Assembly (NCBI RefSeq): GCF_024460775.1
Contig: NZ_JANFYZ010000007.1
Span: forward strand, 62,001 to 126,000
Length of the DNA stretch: 64,000 nucleotides
Origin: Desulfovibrio desulfuricans
Lineage (GTDB): Bacteria; Desulfobacterota; Desulfovibrionia; Desulfovibrionales; Desulfovibrionaceae
Direction: 5' to 3'
Part shown: positions 27,571-36,758 of the stretch, one piece after another
Layout of the letters: each line of letters opens with the position of its first letter
Position numbering within the stretch: the stretch's first letter is position 1
Translations under genes and position numbers: made by a program
Notes under the pieces: generated by a model
Databases searched by the model: none
The model's input: the letters and a program-made list of their open reading frames with translations, nothing else
What the model was told of the DNA's origin: nothing

Positions 27571-28647
27571 ATGGTGAAATCCAAAGAGTCTTCTGTTCAC
27601 TGCAAAAACACATATCTCAAATTATTTGATATGTTTGACAAAGCAGGCGTCCCGCCAGAAACGCGCTGGCGTTCCCTGCTGCTTTTTTTCAGGGAAATGA
27701 AGGACTACCATTTTCTTGATGAAGAACAAAAAATTGCCATTCTCGAGCAGATGGAAGAACTGTTAAAAAACAGACACTACTCTGATGAACAGCTTGTTTC
27801 CACAATCCGCAAATGCAGCGAAATTTTCAGCAAGCCAATTGTGAATCAGCTCGACAGTATGGTTCACGAAACGTCTTCCATCATAGACCAGTTCTTCAGC
27901 AAGCTGTCTTCGCGCTACGGCGACATTGCCCACCTTGAGAAAGAAAGCCTTTCCATTGTGGCGGAAAACGGCGATAGCACCGTCATGCTTGAAAAGCTGC
28001 AATCAGCCTTTCACAGGGTCAAAGTTCTTTTTGAGGAAGACATCTGCAACCTTGAAAACCTCGCCTTCATTGACCCCCTGACTCAGGTTGCCAACCGCCT
28101 GAGCCTTGATCTTTTTATCAAAAATTCTACGGCCCGGTGGCACGAAGAAGGGCAACCCCTTGCCCTGGCCCTCTTTGATATCGACCACTTCAAAACCTTT
28201 AACGACACCTACGGTCACCTTATCGGCGATCAGGTGCTTAAGGTTGTTGGCTCGCACCTCCGTAGGGCGCGCGAAGAAATTGATACAGAGACAGATGCCC
28301 TTGCAGCGCGCTTTGGCGGCGATGAGTTTGCCCTTGTGGCCTCCGGGGCCAACGCGTATATGTTGCCCGAAATCATCAGCCGTTTTTGCAGGGCCATCAA
28401 AAATTTCAACCTGCTCATCCGCGATACGGAAGGCAATGTTGAAAAAAACAACCTGCACATTACCGTCAGCGCTGGCATAGCGTTGCTGGATGCCAAAGCG
28501 CCGCGAATCCAAACGGCAGAGCAGCTTTTTGACCGGGCGGACAAAGCCCTGTACCACGCCAAGCACAATGCCCGTTCACGCGCTGTGGTGTTAAAAGCCA
28601 ACGATCAATACCTGATTCTGGACGAAGAAAATCACAAGGCTGTCTAG
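27571..28647 (+). CDS. Cytoplasmic diguanylate cyclase (GGDEF)
   Basis: A helical N-terminal region (about residues 1-170) with no membrane segment precedes a GGDEF domain (LAFIDPLTQVANRL, then ARFGGDEFALV). There is no RxxD inhibitory site at the usual position. It should make c-di-GMP. ATG 27571 gives 358 residues; a TTG at 27472 would add 33, and neither has a clear Shine-Dalgarno sequence. It is followed by a bidirectional terminator shared with the convergent PAP2 gene. Confidence 0.88.
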   Translation: MVKSKESSVHCKNTYLKLFDMFDKAGVPPETRWRSLLLFFREMKDYHFLDEEQKIAILEQMEELLKNRHYSDEQLVSTIRKCSEIFSKPIVNQLDSMVHETSSIIDQFFSKLSSRYGDIAHLEKESLSIVAENGDSTVMLEKLQSAFHRVKVLFEEDICNLENLAFIDPLTQVANRLSLDLFIKNSTARWHEEGQPLALALFDIDHFKTFNDTYGHLIGDQVLKVVGSHLRRAREEIDTETDALAARFGGDEFALVASGANAYMLPEIISRFCRAIKNFNLLIRDTEGNVEKNNLHITVSAGIALLDAKAPRIQTAEQLFDRADKALYHAKHNARSRAVVLKANDQYLILDEENHKAV

Positions 28648-28675
28648 CGCCGGGGCAATGGCCCGCGCAGCTTGA

Positions 28676-28718
28676 GCACCATTAAAAAAGGCGGGTTTTC
28701 CCGCCTTTTTAATGGTGC
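28676..28718. terminator. Bidirectional terminator
   Basis: GCACCATTAAAAA and AGGCGGG pair with CCCGCCT and TTTTAATGGTGC over a TTTT loop. It serves both convergent genes. Confidence 0.92.
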
Positions 28719-28753
28719 CAGAAAAATCAGCCGCATGCCCGCCAGTAAAGGTC

Positions 28754-29314
28754 CTAACCCCTTGCTCCCCCATTTTTTACAGCCCAGCCGCCTCTGGCTC
28801 GCTGAAAGCAGAAATTTACCGCCACGGCGGCAAGGCAAGCTGTCAAAAACGCCCCCGCCATATCCAGCGGATAATGCACCCCCACAAAAATCCTGGCCCA
28901 GGCCGTAGCACCCCCCAGCAGCATGACAAACAGCGCAATGCCACGCGAACCCTTTTGCAAGAGCAGCGCAAACGCCATCGAAAACAAAAAAGTAGCGTGC
29001 AAACTGGGAAAGGACGATGTGGGGTCGTGGGCAATCAGCATTCGCCCAAGCCCCAATACAAAGGGGCGGGGATTACAGTGAAACATTCGGATCAGGCAGG
29101 CTGAACCCATGGACACCGCCACGGTCAAAACCACGCGTAACGCCAGAGCAACGGCAACCCCGCGTGGCTTTTGCCGCACAACAGCCAGCAGAGCAAGCAG
29201 CATGGCGATGCCGACAGGCCACTCAGCCAGCATGGTCCCGGCCCACACTGCAAAGGGAGAGGCCGCGTCGCTGGCGTTAACAGCAAGAAAAATCTGATGA
29301 TTCAGTGACATCAT
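28754..29314 (-). CDS. PAP2-family membrane phosphatase (BcrC/undecaprenyl-PP phosphatase-like)
   Basis: The 186-residue membrane protein has about five TM helices and the three PAP2 motifs: RMFHCNPRPF (Lys replaced by Arg), SFPSLHA (PSxH) and ARIFVGVHYPLD. The short size and PSLHA motif resemble BcrC-type undecaprenyl pyrophosphate phosphatases, which recycle the lipid carrier for cell-wall and glycan synthesis on the periplasmic face. A second ATG follows immediately, so the start may be 29311. It is 23 bases downstream of the alpha/beta hydrolase gene, in the same direction. Confidence 0.85.
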   Translation of the reverse strand: MMSLNHQIFLAVNASDAASPFAVWAGTMLAEWPVGIAMLLALLAVVRQKPRGVAVALALRVVLTVAVSMGSACLIRMFHCNPRPFVLGLGRMLIAHDPTSSFPSLHATFLFSMAFALLLQKGSRGIALFVMLLGGATAWARIFVGVHYPLDMAGAFLTACLAAVAVNFCFQRARGGWAVKNGGARG

Positions 29315-29337
29315 GCTCTATACCGGGATACAACAGA

Positions 29338-30120
29338 TCAGAAAAAATCCGCATTATGCGCGCTGAAGCGTGTTGTCAAAAAATCCTTGAACACGGCTAC
29401 AGATGAGGCCGCAGTGTTGCTCCAGGCAAAATCCTGAAAAACAAAATGTCCGCAATACGGCAGCATGAGCAGGGAGGCACCCGGGATCAGTTTTTTCATG
29501 TCCACAAGCTGCTCTGGCAAAACGATATCCCGGTCGCCGCCCACAATAAGCGTTGGCGTTTGAAGGGCTTGCAAAATTTCAACTTCAACAACGCAATCCC
29601 TGCTCCACAACTCTTTTGTCTTACTGATAAAACTCTCAAGCATTGGAGCAGGGTTCAGCTCGGCATACTGCTGCGCAACTTCCGGCATATGCTCCTGAAC
29701 AAAATCCACAGACAAAGCCTCAACCGTTTCCAGCCAGCCTTGCGACATCCCCGACACGCCAAGATAATTGGCCGATATGGCAATGAGGTTCTTTACCTTG
29801 TCTGGCAGGCAGTTTGCCATATGCAAGCCGAGGTTTGCCCCATCGCTGTAGCCAACAATGTGAAAAGGCGGCAGATCAAGCGCCTGTGTGAAAGAGATCA
29901 GTTCATCCGCCATCAGGGCATACTCAAACGGAGCTTCGGTATCCGCGGTTCTGCCGTGCCCGCGCCTATCAACAGCAATCACGCGGAAATCCTTTGCCAG
30001 TTCTGCCAGCAGGGTTTCGTAATTTTCGCAGGTATCCAGCCCGCCGTGCAAAAAGAGAAGAGGCTCCCCCTGCCCTTCTGTTGTATAAAACCAGTTGATT
30101 CCATCTGTTGGTATCTGCAT
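29338..30120 (-). CDS. Alpha/beta hydrolase
   Basis: The 260-residue protein has a full hydrolase triad: nucleophile GYSDGANLGLH, acid in IVGGDRDIV and His in LPYCGHFVF. The oxyanion stretch LLFLHGGLDTCE is near the N-terminus. No signal peptide, so cytoplasmic. GGAG lies nine bases before the ATG. Substrate unknown; esterase or C-C hydrolase are both possible. Confidence 0.85.
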   Translation of the reverse strand: MQIPTDGINWFYTTEGQGEPLLFLHGGLDTCENYETLLAELAKDFRVIAVDRRGHGRTADTEAPFEYALMADELISFTQALDLPPFHIVGYSDGANLGLHMANCLPDKVKNLIAISANYLGVSGMSQGWLETVEALSVDFVQEHMPEVAQQYAELNPAPMLESFISKTKELWSRDCVVEVEILQALQTPTLIVGGDRDIVLPEQLVDMKKLIPGASLLMLPYCGHFVFQDFAWSNTAASSVAVFKDFLTTRFSAHNADFF

Positions 30121-30217
30121 TGCTTGCGCTCCAGCATCTGATGTATTTGTTATATTGGCTTGTTGCGATGGTTTATCAACTTTAGAGCGTTGCCGTTAAT
30201 GCCCAGAGCATACAAAC

Positions 30218-30255
30218 AAAAAGAGCCGGGGTAGACCATACTCCGGCTCTTTTTA
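30218..30255 (-). terminator. Terminator of the MCP-hemerythrin gene
   Basis: On the minus strand AAAAAGAGCCGG pairs with CCGGCTCTTTTT and ends in a T-run. Confidence 0.88.
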
Positions 30256-30280
30256 CAAATATCAGAGTTTGCTTTTCAGG

Positions 30281-32011
30281 TCACTGCACGCCCTTGCCAT
30301 TAAGAAATGGGCCGTAGCGTTTATCCGTTCCCATGATATGGCCCACGAGCCACTCTTTCAAAAAACGCATGATTTCCATGGTGACCTTGGCGCGACCATT
30401 TTTAAGTTCCTGCTCAAAGGCCAGAACTTTTTCTACCAGATCACGGTGCGCTTTTTTGTGTGCAGGCGCTTCTGCGTAGCCATAGCGGTCAAAAAGCTCT
30501 TCTTCCGTGGCAAAATGCTTTACCGTGTATTGCTTCAACCTGTCCAGCACGCCTGCCAGCACCTCTTCTGAGCGGCGTTGCCGCATGGCGGAATTAAGCT
30601 CATTGATAAGGGCCACAAGCGCCTTGTGCTGCTCGTCAATCTTTGCAATTCCCACAGAAAGATCGTTTGTCCAGCATATAAGCTGATCGGAATCTACAAC
30701 GCCGCCAAGATTTCCTTGCCCCATGGCGCTGACGATGGCGTCCAGTTCTTCTGCCTGACCAGATATTTCCACGAGCACACGGATGGAATTATTGACGTGC
30801 TCCGCCGTTTCTTTTGCAATGGTGTTGACTTCAGCCGCACCTCTGCGAACATCTTCACTCGCTGCGGTCTGTGCCTGACTGGACGCCGCGATGGCAGAAA
30901 CTTCGTTGGCGGCCTGCTGAACAAATCCCGCAATCCTGTCCACATCTTCGGCGGCCTGTTCTGCGGCGCTAGCGCTTGTAACAATATCTTGTGCGGCGGC
31001 ATCTACAGCCTGAACATTTTCGCGCGCCTTGGCCTGAATATTTCTCAATGACTCGCCGACCTCGCTGGTGGCCTTCATTGTCTTTTCCGCAAGCTTCCGC
31101 ACTTCGTCGGCGACCACGGCGAATCCGCGGCCGGCTTCGCCTGCCCTGGCGGCCTCAATGGCGGCGTTCAGGGCCAACAGGTTTGTTTGATCCGCGATGT
31201 CGGAAATAACTCCAAGCACAGCTCCAATGCCCTCGGCCTGTTGCCCAAGATTGGCCATGGTTTCCTTGAGCAGCAGAATGCGCTCTTTAACCTGATCAAT
31301 AGAAAGAACTGCCGAGCGCACCCCTTGCGCGCCCGACACAGCCCCCTGCTGCGCCAAAGCAGCGTCATCCGCAGCTTTAACGGTATTGAGCGCTATACTC
31401 TGAATGGCGGAATTAATCTGTTCTATGGCCTGCGAGGCTTCCTGCATTCTCTCCCGCTGATGCACCACATCGCGGTCCACATTCTCCATGTTTTGACCAA
31501 GTTCGCGGATACCGGAAAAAATACTCGAGGATGCAGTGGCTGCTTTTTGCGAGGCGGTGCGCATGTCATTGAGCAGTTGCCGCACCTGCGCTTCCGCAGC
31601 GCGGCTTTCCTGCAATGCAAGCTCGCTGTCTGCCGCGAGCCGGTGCGCTTCGTCGCCTTTATGCCGGGCATCTTTAAGCGCCTGATCCAGCGAGGCAACC
31701 ATAGTGCAAATACTTTCGCGCAGGTCTGAATATTCTTTGGGCATGGAACACGCTGGGTATGCTGCGGGGCGGCCACTGGCGATCTCTTGTGCGTAATTAC
31801 GTATGCTGCGTAAAGGAAGTATCAGCTGCCTATAGACCGTCCATATTAAAAAAAGACCAGCCGTGGCCGCCAATAAAAATAATGCGCCGTGTATTATAAA
31901 CGATGCATTAGAAATAACGCCATATGTGAATGATGCTGCGCCACCGCACATCAGCACGGCAGCAGAAGAAAATAACCGGAATGAGAGGCTTGTTCCTGAT
32001 GCAATAGCCAT
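30281..32011 (-). CDS. Methyl-accepting chemotaxis protein with C-terminal bacteriohemerythrin domain
   Basis: The 576-residue protein has two close N-terminal TM helices (about 10-58) with almost no periplasmic loop. A HAMP-like linker, a long coiled-coil MCP signalling domain ([14 protein letters not shown] hairpin tip) and a hemerythrin domain at about 440-570 follow. The hemerythrin His/Glu ligands are visible: [29 protein letters not shown] and HIMGTDKRY. The di-iron site binds O2 or NO, so this is probably a cytoplasmic oxygen sensor for aerotaxis, as known for DcrH of Desulfovibrio. Here the hemerythrin is the only evident sensor. Confidence 0.93.
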   Translation of the reverse strand: MAIASGTSLSFRLFSSAAVLMCGGAASFTYGVISNASFIIHGALFLLAATAGLFLIWTVYRQLILPLRSIRNYAQEIASGRPAAYPACSMPKEYSDLRESICTMVASLDQALKDARHKGDEAHRLAADSELALQESRAAEAQVRQLLNDMRTASQKAATASSSIFSGIRELGQNMENVDRDVVHQRERMQEASQAIEQINSAIQSIALNTVKAADDAALAQQGAVSGAQGVRSAVLSIDQVKERILLLKETMANLGQQAEGIGAVLGVISDIADQTNLLALNAAIEAARAGEAGRGFAVVADEVRKLAEKTMKATSEVGESLRNIQAKARENVQAVDAAAQDIVTSASAAEQAAEDVDRIAGFVQQAANEVSAIAASSQAQTAASEDVRRGAAEVNTIAKETAEHVNNSIRVLVEISGQAEELDAIVSAMGQGNLGGVVDSDQLICWTNDLSVGIAKIDEQHKALVALINELNSAMRQRRSEEVLAGVLDRLKQYTVKHFATEEELFDRYGYAEAPAHKKAHRDLVEKVLAFEQELKNGRAKVTMEIMRFLKEWLVGHIMGTDKRYGPFLNGKGVQ

Positions 32012-32651
32012 GACAGATCCCCTGATGTCGTCGATTGTCGATTTTCAGGAAGCAAAAACGGTTCCGATAAAAATGCTGGCTAAACAACTCAACGGGAATA
32101 TTAACAACTTTTGTATATAATTATACAAGTTAAATGAAACTGTCACTAAAGAAATACGGTAGCTTCCTATCTTTTAAATCGATGTCAAAGAGCCTACCCA
32201 TTCTTGAGTAGTCTGTATAATAAAATCAAAAAAAGTCGCTAGAGATTCACCGCCCCATCCATTGACCATAGCACCTGCCTTGTTTGAGACATAACGGATG
32301 CATTAAATTTTTTATTAGCTGAAAAAATAATTTTTTTGGAAATAAACAAAATAATCACTGTTATACTGAACAAAACAATGAGTATTAAAACTTCTCACTA
32401 CAGCAACAAAGGAAAGCATGCGCGCTTCAAGGTCAAACGTGTTCCATGATAGTCACGTGTGACATAAAGTCGCATATGACCGGGCGGCGGTATTCACATA
32501 GCAAACGCAGGATTGCGGAAGCTGCACTCCGGTAAGAGTGCAGAATGGCGCGGGGGGAGGGGGAAGGCTGCTTAACTCAAAAAAAGGACGGGTGCCGCAT
32601 GTACGGCATGACACCATACATGCGGGCTGACGCTGACAGGGGGAGTTTGCT
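32012..32651. other. Intergenic region with a palindrome at 32111-32128
   Basis: About 640 AT-rich bases lie between the uup 3' end and the MCP start. TTGTATA-TAAT-TATACAA (32111-32128) is a perfect 7-bp inverted repeat about 100 bases upstream of the MCP and could be an operator. No credible gene or RNA was found in the rest. Confidence 0.45.
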
Positions 32652-34526
32652 CTACCCTGCCAGTTCACCAAGCTCTTGCAGGCGCTGCTCCGCAAATTCC
32701 CAGCGCAGCAGCAGTTCGGTCTGCTCTGTTTCCAGCGCCACCAGCCGGTCTGTGGTTTTGGCAAAAGCTTCTGGATCTCGAGCGAACAGCTCAGGATCGG
32801 CAAGGGTTGCCTCCAGAGTTTTCTGCTCCTGCTCCAGGGCGTCCATGCGCTCGGGCAGGGCTTCCAGCTCCTTGCCCAGTTGTTCAAATTCCCGCTGTTC
32901 CTTAAAGCTGCGTTTGCGGGGCTTGTCCGAGGCGAGGCGCTGGCTTGTACGGGCGGTTTTTTCTTCCGGCTTGCGCTCCTGCGCAGGGGTCGAGCGCTGA
33001 CGCAGCCAGTCGGTATACGCGCCAACATACTCGTGCGCCATGCCGTCGCCTTCCAGCGCGATGACGCTGGTGACAAGATTATCCAGAAAACTGCGGTCGT
33101 GGCTGACCACAAGCACGGTGCCGGAATAATCCGCAATCAGCTCTTCCAGCAGGTCAAGGGTTTCCGCATCCAGATCGTTGGTGGGTTCGTCCAGCACCAG
33201 CACGTTGGATGGCCGGGTAAAGAGCTTTGCCAGCAGCAGGCGGTTGCGCTCGCCGCCGGAGAGCACCTTGACCGGCAGGCGCAAGCGGTCGGGAGTGAAG
33301 AGAAAATCCTGTAAATATCCTGCCACATGGCGCGTGCTGCCGCCTACCGTGACCACGTCGTTGCCCTCGGCAACGCTGTGCATGACGCTGGCTTCCGGAT
33401 CGAGCGTTTCGCGCAACTGATCGAAATAGCTGATTTCCAGATTGGTACCCAGGCGCACCTCGCCTTCTGTGGGCTGCTGCTCGCCCAGCAACACGCGGAT
33501 AAGAGATGTTTTGCCCGTGCCGTTTTCGCCTATCAGGCCCACGCGGTCGCCGCGCTGAATGATTGTGGAAAAATTGCGGATAAGGGGCGGCTGACCGGAA
33601 TAGCCGACTGAAATATTGTCGGCCTCAATAACCAGCTTGCCCGAGCGCCCGGCCTCCTGCGCGGCCATACGCACGTTGCCCTGCCTGTCGCGCCGTTCGG
33701 CGCGCTCGGCCCGCAGGGCCACAAGAGCACGCACCCGGCCCATGTTGCGCGTGCGGCGGGCCTTGATGCCCTGACGAATCCACACTTCCTCCTGCGCAAG
33801 CTTTTTGTCTTGCAGCGCAAAGGCGCGCTCCTCGGCGGCAAGGCGTTCCTCGCGCCGCTCGGGGTAACGGTCGAACCCGCAGGAATAGTTGTGCAGCTTG
33901 CCCCGGTCGATCTCCACAACACGTGTGGCAAGGCGCTTGGCAAAGGCCCTGTCGTGGCTGACAAAAATCAGTGTGCGGGCCTTGCGCAGCAAAAAATCTT
34001 CCAGCCAGGTGATGGTGGCGATGTCCAGGTGGTTGGTGGGTTCGTCCAGAATGAGGTCTTCAGAGCAGATCAGCGCCCGCGCCAAAGCCACGCGCCGCTT
34101 GGTGCCGCCAGAGAGCGAGGTAAAATCCGCATCGGGATCCAGCCCCAGATGATTGATGACGGCAAGCACATCGCCGTAGCGCTCCCAGCCGCTGCTCAGC
34201 TCAAGGCTGTGCTCGGCCCCGGCATGGGCTGCGGCAAGGGCCGTGCCCTCCTCGCCCAGAACCTCCGCCACCAGAGAAAAAACCGTGCCGCGCCAGCGTT
34301 CCGGCACATCCTGCGGCATCTGGCCTATGAGCGTGCCGGGGCGGATAATCATGCCGGAATTGGGCTGCATCTGCCCGCCGAGCAGCGCCAGCAGCGATGA
34401 CTTGCCCGCGCCGTTGCGACCCACGAGACAAAGCCTGTCGCCCACTTCAACCGAAAAATCCGCAGAATCCAGTAGCGGCTTGCCGCCGAGGTTCAGGGTA
34501 ACGCCCTGCATGCTCAAAAATGCCAA
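32652..34526 (-). CDS. uup: ABC-F family ATPase Uup
   Basis: The 624-residue protein has two ABC domains and no membrane segments. Walker A motifs are GRNGAGKSS and GENGTGKTS; both signatures (SLSGGTKRR, LSGGERNR) and Walker B motifs (LDEPTNHLD, LDEPTNDLD) are intact. The C-terminal coiled coil (about 545-624) is typical of Uup, which binds branched DNA or ribosomes. The start is taken as TTG 34526: GGAG lies six bases before it, and the N-terminus LAFLSMQGVTL then lines up with E. coli Uup MSLISMHGAWL without gaps. The frame is open 77 codons further upstream. Confidence 0.92.
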   Translation of the reverse strand: MAFLSMQGVTLNLGGKPLLDSADFSVEVGDRLCLVGRNGAGKSSLLALLGGQMQPNSGMIIRPGTLIGQMPQDVPERWRGTVFSLVAEVLGEEGTALAAAHAGAEHSLELSSGWERYGDVLAVINHLGLDPDADFTSLSGGTKRRVALARALICSEDLILDEPTNHLDIATITWLEDFLLRKARTLIFVSHDRAFAKRLATRVVEIDRGKLHNYSCGFDRYPERREERLAAEERAFALQDKKLAQEEVWIRQGIKARRTRNMGRVRALVALRAERAERRDRQGNVRMAAQEAGRSGKLVIEADNISVGYSGQPPLIRNFSTIIQRGDRVGLIGENGTGKTSLIRVLLGEQQPTEGEVRLGTNLEISYFDQLRETLDPEASVMHSVAEGNDVVTVGGSTRHVAGYLQDFLFTPDRLRLPVKVLSGGERNRLLLAKLFTRPSNVLVLDEPTNDLDAETLDLLEELIADYSGTVLVVSHDRSFLDNLVTSVIALEGDGMAHEYVGAYTDWLRQRSTPAQERKPEEKTARTSQRLASDKPRKRSFKEQREFEQLGKELEALPERMDALEQEQKTLEATLADPELFARDPEAFAKTTDRLVALETEQTELLLRWEFAEQRLQELGELAG

Positions 34527-34836
34527 AATATTCTCCAACACGGTGATATGATTCTGCCCAGGGCTGTAGTTGCTCTGGGTTGTGCCTGCCCTGCGATGGT
34601 GCGTTGTGCGATCCGCAAACCGGGTGACCAGCGCTGCGCGCAAAAAAAAACGCGGCACCTGCGCCCTGCAGAGGCGTATCATTACCCCAGCGGCGAAACT
34701 GACGCAACGGGCCGCTGACAAGCCTGTGCGTGACGCATCCGCACAACACGGATGCAAAGGTGGTCTTGTCTTACCCGCACAAAGCGAGTAGCCGAAAGCA
34801 TTGACGGAATTTCACTCATCACCCAAGGGCGGGAAT
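34527..34836. other. Divergent intergenic region
   Basis: About 310 bases lie between divergent uup and the exported hydrolase gene. The frame upstream of uup is open here but is not conserved-looking. No promoter or RNA could be fixed. Confidence 0.5.
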
Positions 34837-35604
34837 ATGCGGAGCGCAAAAATCTTTTGCTGGTGTTTTCTCTTTGTGTTTTTTGGCGGATTTGGCCGCG
34901 CCCTTGCAGGCGATATTCAGGTTCACGAGGGCACGCAAACAACATCCCAGGGCCCAGTTGTGGTTAAGGCCTTTCTTGCCGCCGGGCAAGCGCCGCACCC
35001 GGCTATCATTGTGCTGCACGGCAGCCAGGGGTTGGATAAATTTCGGGCATTTTATGAGCGCAACGCCACACAATTCGCCCGCGCTGGTTTTGATGCCTAT
35101 GTGCTGGATTATTATAATGAACAGGATGTCGCATGCTCCAAAACTGTGGAAACGCGACGCGCAAATTTTTCAAAACGTATAGGCGCGTGGTCGCAGATGG
35201 TCGGCGATGTTGTGACAGGCGTGCTTGCGCAGGAGCAGAAGGCCCGCCCCGTTGGCATCGTGGGTTTTTCTCAGGGGGGATATCTGGGAACATCCGTTGC
35301 CAGCAAGGATACAAGAATCGCGGCGCTGGTTGTGTATTACGGCGGCATCCCCGCCCTGCGCAGGCCTGACGGCAAGCACCCCATTACCCACATGCCGCCC
35401 TTGCTGGAACTGCACGGCGATGCGGATACCGTTGTGCCCATGGAAAGAGGCAAGGAACTGGTGGAACTGACCCGCAGCCTTGGGCAAACCGCTGAGATGG
35501 TCATCTACCCCGGCGCAGGACACGGCTTTAACCGCTCTGCCGCCACAGACGCGGAGCAGCGGGCGCTGGAGTTTTTTCAGCGGGTGTTGATGGACAAGAG
35601 GTAA
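34837..35604 (+). CDS. Exported dienelactone-hydrolase family protein
   Basis: The 255-residue protein has a signal peptide (hydrophobic WCFLFVFFGGFG, cleavage near ALAGD), so it is periplasmic. The DLH-type hydrolase follows: ILHGSQGLDKF, nucleophile elbow GIVGFSQGGYLG, acid in LHGDADTVV and PGAGHGFNR. Ser is the nucleophile. ATG 34837 has GGGCGGGAA before it. It stands alone. Substrate unknown. Confidence 0.85.
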   Translation: MRSAKIFCWCFLFVFFGGFGRALAGDIQVHEGTQTTSQGPVVVKAFLAAGQAPHPAIIVLHGSQGLDKFRAFYERNATQFARAGFDAYVLDYYNEQDVACSKTVETRRANFSKRIGAWSQMVGDVVTGVLAQEQKARPVGIVGFSQGGYLGTSVASKDTRIAALVVYYGGIPALRRPDGKHPITHMPPLLELHGDADTVVPMERGKELVELTRSLGQTAEMVIYPGAGHGFNRSAATDAEQRALEFFQRVLMDKR

Positions 35605-35856
35605 AGGGAGCCCAATAGTTAGTGTCCGTGGGATGCCAGATAACTACCAGAAGGAATTTTCACCTAAAGAGCCTGCCGCCAAATGTTAACCCCTTGGCGG
35701 TGGTTATTGAATCTGCGGTTATGCCGGGATCTGTTCGGAGGCATGAGGCCAAGGCCAGTAGGCAACTCTGGGCATTCTGACACATCTTATATTTTTCATG
35801 CAACAGGGCACGATGAACATGATGGGAAACTTGAAAAAATGATTCGTATTTGCTGA

Positions 35857-36414
35857 TTAGATTTTTTTTGCAGTGCCGTAGCGAAAAACGCCGCGTTCCG
35901 AGATAATCAGTTCAGAAAAACTGCTTTGCCTCAAAATTTCGTCTGTACGGCGATTGAGGTTGCATCCATCGGCAATCCGTGTCCATGAGCTGTTGGCAAA
36001 GTCAACAAATTTCCCGGCCCGCGCTCCCTTGGGCCGCACATGCTCTATAAAGATAAACAGGCCGCCCGGCTTGAGCACCCGCTGTATTTCACTCATGCTT
36101 TTTTCAATATCCGCAGTGCAAAAAAGCAGCGTGGCGACCACCGTGTCAAACTGCCCTTCTGCAAAAGGCATTTCCTCAACATTGCCCCGAAAAAAAGTAA
36201 AATTCTTCCCGGCCCGCCGTTCAAGCTCCGGTGATGACTGGCGATCCACCCCGGTCAGGCTGCGTATCTTTGCAGGATTATAATATCGGAGGTTAACTCC
36301 GGTCCCTATCCCGGCTTCAAGCACATCGCCATATGCGCGGGGGATTATTGCTGAACGCATTTTCTTCAATACCCACGCTTCTAAAGGCATCATGGCGATG
36401 TCGTATATGTTCAT
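35857..36414 (-). CDS. Class I SAM-dependent methyltransferase
   Basis: A 185-residue Methyltransf_11-type enzyme with SAM motif I DVLEAGIGTGVNLRYY, acidic loop LTGVDRQ, motif II GQFDTVVATLLFC and LKPGGLFIFIEH. The N-terminus is short and starts MNIYDIAMMPLEAW, as in phospholipid or thiol methyltransferase relatives. ATG 36414 is preferred; another in-frame ATG is at 36426. It borders the AT-rich reverse-transcriptase island. Confidence 0.85.
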   Translation of the reverse strand: MNIYDIAMMPLEAWVLKKMRSAIIPRAYGDVLEAGIGTGVNLRYYNPAKIRSLTGVDRQSSPELERRAGKNFTFFRGNVEEMPFAEGQFDTVVATLLFCTADIEKSMSEIQRVLKPGGLFIFIEHVRPKGARAGKFVDFANSSWTRIADGCNLNRRTDEILRQSSFSELIISERGVFRYGTAKKI

Positions 36415-36758
36415 GTCCGATTCCATTTGTTGTGCGGAGGGTGGGATTCAAATCACCATACAATATACCGATATAAAATATAATTTTAATTTTAAATTTG
36501 AGCAATATCCGGTTCTGTATCCAAAAAAACTAACTCCATAAATTTCTTTCAAATATTTTCACCATAACTTTGAACACGAGAGCAATGGAGAATATTACTC
36601 TGCTGGCGACTAACGCGCATCGTCTGGGAACCACGTTGCTCCTACGAGGAAGACAGGTAATTCCATAAAGGCGTTCAAAAATTAAAATTGATCTTGTCAT
36701 GTGGCCAAAAAAAGAATAGTGGATAAAGAAATAACATAAAATCACACCAACAATATCT
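36415..36758 (+). other. AT-rich leader of the reverse transcriptase gene with a GC-richer block
   Basis: About 340 bases precede the RT gene. Most is AT-rich, but 36571-36665 is distinctly richer in G and C. GAGCAA near 36579 can pair with TTGCTC near 36637, enclosing about 50 bases. No Shine-Dalgarno sequence is clear before the RT ATG. Reverse-transcriptase defence loci often carry a non-coding RNA at this place, so a second structured RNA is possible. Confidence 0.35.
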
